This document shows positions 51,171 through 61,300 of a stretch of DNA of 64,000 nucleotides, one piece after another. The stretch is from positions 109,747,816 through 109,811,815 of the forward strand of contig CM072801.1 in the NCBI GenBank assembly GCA_037013495.1. The letters are read 5' to 3'. Numbering within the stretch: the first letter of the stretch is position 1; each line of letters opens with the position of its first letter. The stretch comes from Hippophae tibetana. Taxonomy: Eukaryota > Streptophyta > Magnoliopsida > Rosales > Elaeagnaceae. The notes under the pieces are model-generated. The model worked only from the letters and a program-made list of their open reading frames with translations. It was not told the origin of the DNA and did no database searches. The position numbers were made by a program, and so were the translations under genes.

Positions 51171-54100
51171 TTTCCCCACTTTTGTCAACTCAAATTTCAA
51201 GGTTCATACTACATAATGATGTCTTAAACTTTGGTCGCACCTTATTTCGTTGTAATCACTTCTTGCTCTTTAGGATTTCAATTTGTTCATCTTCGCCATA
51301 TTCTTAGTAATTCAATCTTTCTTATTCCATTGAGTTCCAGCGTTCTTAGGTTGTCCGCAAAAGGGATTCGTATCGTTTGGGATCATAACCTTGGTTGTGG
51401 AAAATGGAGTATCTATCTTCACATATCTATTTTTAGAATTTTAGATTTAAAAGATTTTGTGCTTTGGAGGTTTTCTCCTCTCTTAAGGCACAATTTCCAA
51501 AAAGGGAAAGAAATTGTGTCCTTAAAGTCTTGTCTTTTATTTCAATTTTGTTGACATTGTTTTCCACTTTGGATTTCATATCTTATTTTTCTTTAAAATC
51601 TTGTCATCTTTTACTTTTCTTTGTTTTATGTGTTCCATCTTTCTTTCTTCTTGAGAAAAACAAGAGAGCTAATACAGTTCACAAAGTAAAAACAAAAAGA
51701 AGTTATTAATTGTGGTTGTAACTAAAAACTGTTATAACTTTTATTTTGTGCATCGAAATGAGTACAATAACATATCAAATCAGAAGCTCCTTCCGATGCC
51801 TAAAAACGCACCGTAGCAATAGTATATTTCCCCACTCTTGTCAACTCAAATTTCAAGGTTCATACTACATAATGATGTCTTCAACTTTGGTCGCACCTTA
51901 TTTAATTGTAATCACTTCTTGCTCTTTAGGATTTCAATTTGTTCATCTTAGCCATATTCTTAGTAATTCAATCTTTCTTATTCCATTGAGTTCCAGCGTT
52001 CTTAGGTTGTCCGCAAAAGGGATTCGCATCTTTTGGGATCATAACCTTGGTTGCTCAAAATGGTGTATCTACCTTCACATATCTATTTTAAGAATTTTAG
52101 GTTTAAAATTTTTTGTGCTTTGGAGGTTTTCTCCTCTCTTAAATCACAATTTCCAAAAAGAGAAAGAAATTGTGTCCTTAAAGTCTTGTCTTTTATTTCA
52201 ATTTTGTTGACATTGTTTTCCACTTTGGATTTCATATCTTATTTTTCTTTAAAATCTTGTCATCTTTTACTTTTCTTTGTTTTATGTGTTCCACCTTTCT
52301 TTCTTCTTGAGAAAAACAAGAGAGCTAATACAGTTCACAAAGTAAAAACAAAAAGAAGGTATTAATTGTGGTTGTAACTAAAAACTGTTATAACTTTTAT
52401 TTTGTGCATCGAAATGAGTACAATAACATATCAAATCAGAAGCTCCTTCCGATGCCTAAAAACGCACCGTAGCAATAGTATATTTCCCCACTTTTGTGAA
52501 CCCAAATTTCATGGTTCATACTACATAATGATGTCTTAAACTTTGGTCGCACCTTATTTCGTTGTAATCTCTTCTTGCTCTTTAGTATTTCAATTTGTTC
52601 ATCTTCGCCATATTCTTAGTAATTCAATCTTTCTTAATCCATTGAGTTCCAGCGTTCTTAGGTTGTCCGCAAAAGGGATTCGTATCGTTTGGGATCATAA
52701 CCTTGGTTGTGGAAAATGGAGTATCTATCTTCACATATCTATTTTTAGAATCTTAGGTTTAAAAATTTTGTGCTTTGGAGGTTTTCTCCTCTCTTAAGTC
52801 ACAATTTCCAAAAAGAGAAAGAAATTGTGCCCTTAAAGTCTTGTCTTTTATTTCAATTTTGTTGAAATTGTTTTCCACTTTGGATTTCATATCTTATTTT
52901 TCTTTAAAATCTTGTGATCTTTTACTTTTCTTTGTTTTATAGGTTCCACCTTTCTTTCTTCTTGAGAAAAATAAGAGAGCTAATACAGTTCACAGTGTAA
53001 AAACAAAAAGAAGGTATTAATTGTGGTTGTAACTAAAAACTGTTATAACTTTTATTTTGTGCATCGAAATGAGTACTATAACATATCAAATCAGAAGCTC
53101 CTTCCGATGCCTAAAAACGCACCGTAGCAATAGTATATTTCCCCACTTTTGTCAACTCAAATTTCAAGGTTCATACTACATAATGATGTCTTCAACTTTG
53201 GTCGCACCTTATTTAATTGTAATCACTTCTTGCTCTTTAGGATTTCAATTTGTTCATCTTAGCCATATTCTTAGTAATTCAATCTTTCTTATTCCATTGA
53301 GTTCCAGCGTTCTTAGGTTGTCCGCAAAAGGGATTCGTATCGTTTGGGATCATAACCTTGGTTGTGGAAAATGGAGTATCTATCTTCACATATCTATTTT
53401 TAGAATTTTAGATTTAAAAGATTTTGTGCTTTGGAGGTTTTCTCCTCTCTTAAGGCACAATTTCCAAAAAGGGAAAGAAATTGTGTCCTTAAAGTCTTGT
53501 CTTTTATTTCAATTTTGTTGACATTGTTTTCCACTTTGGATTTCATATCTTATTTTTCTTTAAAATCTTGTCATCTTTTACTTTTCTTTGTTTTATGTGT
53601 TCCACCTTTCTTTCTTCTTGAGAAAAACAAGAGAGCTAATACAGTTCACAAAGTAAAAACAAAAAGAAGGTATTAATTGTGGTTGTAACTAAAAACTGTT
53701 ATAACTTTTATTTTGTGCATCGAAATGAGTACAATAACATATCAAATCAGAAGCTCCTTCCGATGCCTAAAAACGCACCGTAGCAATAGTATATTTCCCC
53801 ACTTTTGTGAACCCAAATTTCATGGTTCATACTACATAATGATGTCTTAAACTTTGGTCGCACCTTATTTCGTTGTAATCTCTTCTTGCTCTTTAGGATT
53901 TCAATTTGTTCATCTTAGCCATATTCTTAGTAATTCAATCTTTCTTATTCCATTGAGTTCCAGCGTTCTTAGGTTGTCCGCAAAAGGGATTCGTATCGTT
54001 TGGGATCATAACCTTGGTTGTGGAAAATGGAGTATCTATCTTCACATATCTATTTTTAGAATCTTAGGTTTAAAAATTTTGTGCTTTGGAGGTTTTCTCC

Positions 54101-54448
54101 TCTCTTAAGTCACAATTTCCAAAAAGAGAAAGAAATTGTGCCCTTAAAGTCTTGTCTTTTATTTCAATTTTGTTGAAATTGTTTTCCACTTTGGATTTCA
54201 TATCTTATTTTTCTTTAAAATCTTGTGATCTTTTACTTTTCTTTGTTTTATAGGTTCCACCTTTCTTTCTTCTTGAGAAAAATAAGAGAGCTAATACAGT
54301 TCATAGTGTAAAAACAAAAAGAAGGTATTAATTTTGGTTATAACTAAAAACTGTTATAACTTTTATTTTGTGCAACGAAATGAGTACTATAACATATCAA
54401 ATCTGAAGCTCGTTCCGAAGCCTAAAAACGCACCGTAGCAGTAGTATA
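51171..54448. repeat. X-anchored unit 3: 5 monomers (m79-m83), 3278 bp
   Basis: The order is X (51171), Y (51827), Z (52483, 655 bp, with cttaatcc and ggttgtggaaaatgg), an X-like/Y-like mosaic m82 (53138, caactcaaatttc in front and taaggcacaatttcc further on), and m83 (53794, 655 bp) ending in the pre-X signature. X, Y and Z are repeated in the same order in the next unit at 3278 bp. The unit is shorter than unit 2 by four monomers. Confidence 0.82.
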
Positions 54449-57400
54449 TTTCCCCACTTTTGTCAACCCAAATTTCAAGGTTCATACTACATAATGATGT
54501 CTTAAACTTTGGTCGCACCTTATTTCGTTGTAATCACTTCTTGCTCTTTAGGATTTCAATTTGTTCATCTTCGCCATATTCTTAGTAATTCAATCTTTCT
54601 TATTCCATTGAGTTCCAGCGTTCTTAGGTTGTCCGCAAAAGGGATTCGTATCGTTTGGGATCATAACCTTGGTTGTGGAAAATGGAGTATCTATCTTCAC
54701 ATATCTATTTTTAGAATTTTAGATTTAAAAGATTTTGTGCTTTGGAGGTTTTCTCCTCTCTTAAGGCACAATTTCCAAAAAGGGAAAGAAATTGTGTCCT
54801 TAAAGTCTTGTCTTTTATTTCAATTTTGTTGACATTGTTTTCCACTTTGGATTTCATATCTTATTTTTCTTTAAAATCTTGTCATCTTTTACTTTTCTTT
54901 GTTTTATGTGTTCCATCTTTCTTTCTTCTTGAGAAAAACAAGAGAGCTAATACAGTTCACAAAGTAAAAACAAAAAGAAGTTATTAATTGTGGTTGTAAC
55001 TAAAAACTGTTATAACTTTTATTTTGTGCATCGAAATGAGTACAATAACATATCAAATCAGAAGCTCCTTCCGATGCCTAAAAACGCACCGTAGCAATAG
55101 TATATTTCCCCACTTTTGTCAACTCAAATTTCAAGGTTCATACTACATAATGATGTCTTCAACTTTGGTCGCACCTTATTTAATTGTAATCACTTCTTGC
55201 TCTTTAGGATTTCAATTTGTTCATCTTAGCCATATTCTTAGTAATTCAATCTTTCTTATTCCATTGAGTTCCAGCGTTCTTAGGTTGTCCGCAAAAGGGA
55301 TTCGCATCTTTTGGGATCATAACCTTGGTTGCTCAAAATGGTGTATCTACCTTCACATATCTATTTTAAGAATTTTAGGTTTAAAATTTTTTGTGCTTTG
55401 GAGGTTTTCTCCTCTCTTAAATCACAATTTCCAAAAAGAGAAAGAAATTGTGTCCTTAAAGTCTTGTCTTTTATTTCAATTTTGTTGACATTGTTTTCCA
55501 CTTTGGATTTCATATCTTATTTTTCTTTAAAATCTTGTCATCTTTTACTTTTCTTTGTTTTATGTGTTCCACCTTTCTTTCTTCTTGAGAAAAACAAGAG
55601 AGCTAATACAGTTCACAAAGTAAAAACAAAAAGAAGGTATTAATTGTGGTTGTAACTAAAAACTGTTATAACTTTTATTTTGTGCATCGAAATGAGTACA
55701 ATAACATATCAAATCAGAAGCTCCTTCCGATGCCTAAAAACGCACCGTAGCAATAGTATATTTCCCCACTTTTGTGAACCCAAATTTCATGGTTCATACT
55801 ACATAATGATGTCTTAAACTTTGGTCGCACCTTATTTCGTTGTAATCTCTTCTTGCTCTTTAGTATTTCAATTTGTTCATCTTCGCCATATTCTTAGTAA
55901 TTCAATCTTTCTTAATCCATTGAGTTCCAGCGTTCTTAGGTTGTCCGCAAAAGGGATTCGTATCGTTTGGGATCATAACCTTGGTTGTGGAAAATGGAGT
56001 ATCTATCTTCACATATCTATTTTTAGAATCTTAGGTTTAAAAATTTTGTGCTTTGGAGGTTTTCTCCTCTCTTAAGTCACAATTTCCAAAAAGAGAAAGA
56101 AATTGTGCCCTTAAAGTCTTGTCTTTTATTTCAATTTTGTTGAAATTGTTTTCCACTTTGGATTTCATATCTTATTTTTCTTTAAAATCTTGTGATCTTT
56201 TACTTTTCTTTGTTTTATAGGTTCCACCTTTCTTTCTTCTTGAGATAAATAAGAGACCTAATACAGTTCACAGTGTAAAAACAAAAAGAAGGTATTAATT
56301 GTGGTTGTAACTAAAAACTGTTATAACTTTTATTTTGTGCATCGAAATGAGTACTATAACATATCAAATCAGAAGCTCCTTCCGATGCCTAAAAACGCAC
56401 CGTAGCAATAGTATATTTCCCCACTTTTGTCAACCCAAATTTCATGGTTCATACTACATAATGATGTCTTAAACTTTGGTCGCACCTTATTTCGTTGTAA
56501 TCTCTTCTTGCTCTTTAGTATTTCAATTTATTCATCTTCGCCATTTTCTTAGTAATTCAATCTTTCTTATTCCATTGAGTTCCAGCGTTCTTAGGTTGTC
56601 CGCAAAAGGGATTCGCATCATTTGGGATCATAACCTTGGTTGTGGAAAATGGAGTATCTATCTTCACATATCTATTTTTAGAATCTTAGGTTTAAAAAAT
56701 TTTGTGCTTTGGAGGTTTTCTCCTCTCTTAAGTCACAATTTCCAAAAAGAGAAAGAAATTGTGTCCTTAAAGTCTTGTCTTTTATTTCAATTTAGTTGAC
56801 ATTGTTTTCCACTTTGGATTTCATATCTTATTTTTCTTTAAAATCTTGTGATCTTTTACTTTTCTTTGTTTTATAGGTTCCACCTTTCTTTCTTCTTGAG
56901 AAAAACAAGAGAGCTAATACAGTTCACAGAGTAAAAACAAAAAGAAGGTATTAATTGTGGTTGTAACTAAAAACTGTTATAACTTTTATTTTGTGCATCG
57001 AAATGAGTACTATAACATATCAAATCTGAAGCTCGTTCCGAAGCCTAAAAACGCACCGTAGCAATAGTATATTTCCCCACTTTTGTGAACCCAAATTTCA
57101 TGGTTCATACTACATAATGATGTCTTAAACTTTGGTCGCACCTTATTTAATTGTAATCACTTCTTGCTCTTTAGGATTTCAATTTGTTCATCTTAGCCAT
57201 ATTCTTAGTAATTCAATCTTTCTTATTCCATTGAGTTCCAGCGTTCTTAGGTTGTCCGCAAAAGGGATTCGTATCGTTTGGGATCATAACCTTGGTTGTG
57301 GAAAATGGAGTATCTATCTTCACATATCTATTTTTAGAATCTTAGGTTTAAAAATTTTGTGCTTTGGAGGTTTTCTCCTCTCTTAAGTCACAATTTCCAA

Positions 57401-58381
57401 AAAGAGAAAGAAATTGTGCCCTTAAAGTCTTGTCTTTTATTTCAATTTTGTTGAAATTGTTTTCCACTTTGGATTTCATATCTTATTTTTCTTTAAAATC
57501 TTGTGATCTTTTACTTTTCTTTGTTTTATAGGTTCCACCTTTCTTTCTTCTTGAGAAAAATAAGAGAGCTAATACAGTTCACAGTGTAAAAACAAAAAGA
57601 AGGTATTAATTGTGGTTGTAACTAAAAACTGTTATAACTTTTATTTTGTGCATCGAAATGAGTACTACAACATATCAAATCATAAGCTCCTTCCGATGCC
57701 TAAAAACGCACCATAGCAATAGTATATTTCCCCACTTTTGTCAACCCAAATTTCATGGTTCATACTACATAATGATGTCTTAAACTTTGGTCGCACCTTA
57801 TTTAATTGTAATCACTTCTTGCTCTTTAGGATTTCAATTTGTTCATCTTAGCCATATTCTTAGTAATTCAATCTTTCTTATTCCATTGAGTTCCAGCGTT
57901 CTTAGGTTGTCCGCAAAAGGGATTCGTATCGTTTGGGATCATAACCTTGGTTGTGGAAAATGGAGTATCTATCTTCACATATCTATTTTTAGAATCTTAG
58001 GTTTAAAAATTTTGTGCTTTGGAGGTTTTCTCCTCTCTTAAGTCACAATTTCCAAAAAGAGAAAGAAATTGTGCCCTTAAAGTCTTGTCTTTTATTTCAA
58101 TTTTGTTGAAATTGTTTTCCACTTTGGATTTCATATCTTATTTTTCTTTAAAATCTTGTGATCTTTTACTTTTCTTTGTTTTATAGGTTCCACCTTTCTT
58201 TCTTCTTGAGAAAAATAAGAGAGCTAATACAGTTCATAGTGTAAAAACAAAAAGAAGGTATTAATTTTGGTTATAACTAAAAACTGTTATAACTTTTATT
58301 TTGTGCAACGAAATGAGTACTATAACATATCAAATCTGAAGCTCGTTCCGAAGCCTAAAAACGCACCGTAGCAGTAGTATA
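52483..58381. repeat. Cluster of five 655-bp monomers sharing one A deletion
   Basis: Monomers starting at 52483, 53794, 55761, 57072 and 57727 have A5T4 where others have A6T4 after aggttt (first case at 52761-52769). All five also share gaaattgtgcccttaaag and ttgttgaaattg, except that m78 (50515) has these substitutions without the deletion. The shared set shows one lineage: the deletion arose on a chromosome segment already carrying gtgccc and gaaattg, then spread locally. Confidence 0.88.
54449..58381. repeat. X-anchored unit 4: 6 monomers (m84-m89), 3933 bp
   Basis: X (54449), Y (55105) and Z (55761) match unit 3. m87 (56416) starts like m76 with cgccattttcttag and gcatcatttggg but continues with ggttgtggaaaatgg, so it is a mosaic. 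m88 (57072) and m89 (57727) are adjacent near-copies, both 655 bp with A5T4. m88 ends in actacaacat, aatcataagc and caccatagc, found again only at the end of m96 (62911-62955). m89 ends in the pre-X signature. Confidence 0.8.
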
Positions 58382-61300
58382 TTTCCCCACTTTTGTCAAC
58401 CCAAATTTCAAGGTTCATACTACATAATGATGTCTTAAACTTTGGTCGCACCTTATTTCGTTGTAATCACTTCTTGCTCTTTAGGATTTCAATTTGTTCA
58501 TCTTCGCCATATTCTTAGTAATTCAATCTTTCTTATTCCATTGAGTTCCAGCGTTCTTAGGTTGTCCGCAAAAGGGATTCGCATCATTTGGGATCATAAC
58601 CTTGGTTGTGGAAAATGGAGTATCTATCTTCACATATCTATTTTTAGAATCTTAGGTTTAAAAAATTTTGTGCTTTGGAGGTTTTCTCCTCTCTTAAGGC
58701 ACAATTTCCAAAAAGGGAAAGAAATTGTGTCCTTAAAGTCTTGTCTTTTATTTCAATTTTGTTGACATTGTTTTCCACTTTGGATTTCATATCTTATTTT
58801 TCTTTAAAATCTTGTCATCTTTTACTTTTCTTTGTTTTATGTGTTCCATCTTTCTTTCTTCTTGAGAAAAACAAGAGAGCTAATACAGTTCACAAAGTAA
58901 AAACAAAAAGAAGTTATTAATTGTGGTTGTAACTAAAAACTGTTATAACTTTTATTTTGTGCATCGAAATGAGTACAATAACATATCAAATCAGAAGCTC
59001 CTTCCGATGCCTAAAAACGCACCGTAGCAATAGTATATTTCCCCACTTTTGTCAACTCAAATTTCAAGGTTCATACTACATAATGATGTCTTCAACTTTG
59101 GTCGCACCTTATTTAATTGTAATCACTTCTTGCTCTTTAGGATTTCAATTTGTTCATCTTAGCCATATTCTTAGTAATTCAATCTTTCTTATTCCATTGA
59201 GTTCCAGCGTTCTTAGGTTGTCCGCAAAAGGGATTCGCATCTTTTGGGATCATAACCTTGGTTGCTCAAAATGGTGTATCTACCTTCACATATCTATTTT
59301 AAGAATTTTAGGTTTAAAATTTTTTGTGCTTTGGAGGTTTTCTCCTCTCTTAAATCACAATTTCCAAAAAGAGAAAGAAATTGTGTCCTTAAAGTCTTGT
59401 CTTTTATTTCAATTTTGTTGACATTGTTTTCCACTTTGGATTTCATATCTTATTTTTCTTTAAAATCTTGTGATCTTTTACTTTTCTTTGTTTTATAGGT
59501 TCCACCTTTCTTTCTTCTTGAGATAAATAAGAGAGCTAATACAGTTCACAGTGTAAAAACAAAAAGAAGGTATTAATTGTGGTTGTAACTAAAAACTGTT
59601 ATAACTTTTATTTTGTGTATCGAAATGAGTACTATTACATATCAAATCAGAAGCTCCTTCCGATGCCTAAAAACGCACCGTAGCAATAGTATATTTCCCC
59701 ACTTTTGTCAACCCAAATTTCATTGTTCATACTACATAATGATGTCTTAAACTTTGGTCGCACCTTATTTCGTTGTAATCTCTTCTTGCTCTTTAGTATT
59801 TCAATTTGTTCATCTTCGCCATATTCTTAGTAATTTAATCTTTCTTATTCCATTGAGTTCCAGCGTTCTTAGGTTGTCCGCAAAAGGGATTCGCATCGTT
59901 TGGGATCATAACCTTGGTTGCTGAAAATGGTGTATCTACCTTCACATATCTATTTTTAGAATCTTAGGTTTAAAAAATTTTGTGCTTTGGAGGTTTTCTC
60001 CTCTCTTAAGTCACAATTTCCAAAAAGAGAAAGAAATTGTGTCCTTAAAGTCTTGTCTTTTATTTCAATTTAGTTGACATTGTTTTCCACTTTGGATTTC
60101 ATATCTTATTTTTCTTTAAAATCTTGTGATCTTTTACTTTTCTTTGTTTTATAGGTTCCACCTTTCTTTCTTCTTGAGAAAAACAAGAGAGCTAATACAG
60201 TTCACAGTGTAAAAACAAAAAGAAGGTATTAATTTTGGTTGTAACTAAAAACTGTTATAACTTTTATTTTGTCCATCGAAATGAGTACTATAACATATCA
60301 AATCTGAAGCTCGTTCCGAAGCCTAAAAACGCACCGTAGCAATAGTATATTTCCCCACTTTTGTCAACCCAAATTTCAAGGTTCATACTACATAATGATG
60401 TCTTAAACTTTGGTCGCACCTTATTTCGTTGTAATCACTTCTTGCTCTTTAGGATTTCAATTTGTTCATCTTAGCCATATTCTTAGTAATTCAATCTTTC
60501 TTATTCCATTGAGTTCCAGCGTTCTTAGGTTGTCCGCAAAAGGGATTCGTATCGTTTGGGATCATAACCTTGGTTGTGGAAAATGGAGTATCTATCTTCA
60601 CATATCTATTTTTAGAATCTTAGGTTTAAAAAATTTTGTGCTTTGGAGGTTTTCTCCTCTCTTAAGTCACAATTTCCAAAAAGAGAAAGAAATTGTGTCC
60701 TTAAAGTCTTGTCTTTTATTTCAATTTTGTTGACATTGTTTTCCACTTTGGATTTCATATCTTATTTTTCTTTAAAATCTTGTGATCTTTTACTTTTCTT
60801 TGTTTTATAGGTTCCACCTTTCTTTCTTCTTGAGAAAAACAAGAGAGCTAATACAGTTCACAGTGTAAAAACAAAAAGAAGGTATTAATTGTGGTTGTAA
60901 CTAAAAACTGTTATAACTTTTATTTTGTGCATCAAAATGAGTACTATAACATATCAAATCTGAAGCTCGTTCCGAAGCCTAAAAACGCACCGTAGCAGTA
61001 GTATATTTCCCCACTTTTGTCAACTCAAATTTCAAGGTTCATACTACATAATGATGTCTTCAACTTTGGTCGCACCTTATTTAATTGTAATCACTTCTTG
61101 CTCTTTAGGATTTCAATTTGTTCATCTTAGCCATATTCTTAGTAATTCAATCTTTCTTATTCCATTGAGTTCCAGCGTTCTTAGGTTTTCCGCAAAAGGG
61201 ATTCGTATCGTTTGGGATCATAACCTTGGTTGTGGAAAATGGAGTATCTATCTTCACATATCTATTTTTAGAATTTTAGATTTAAAAGATTTTGTGCTTT

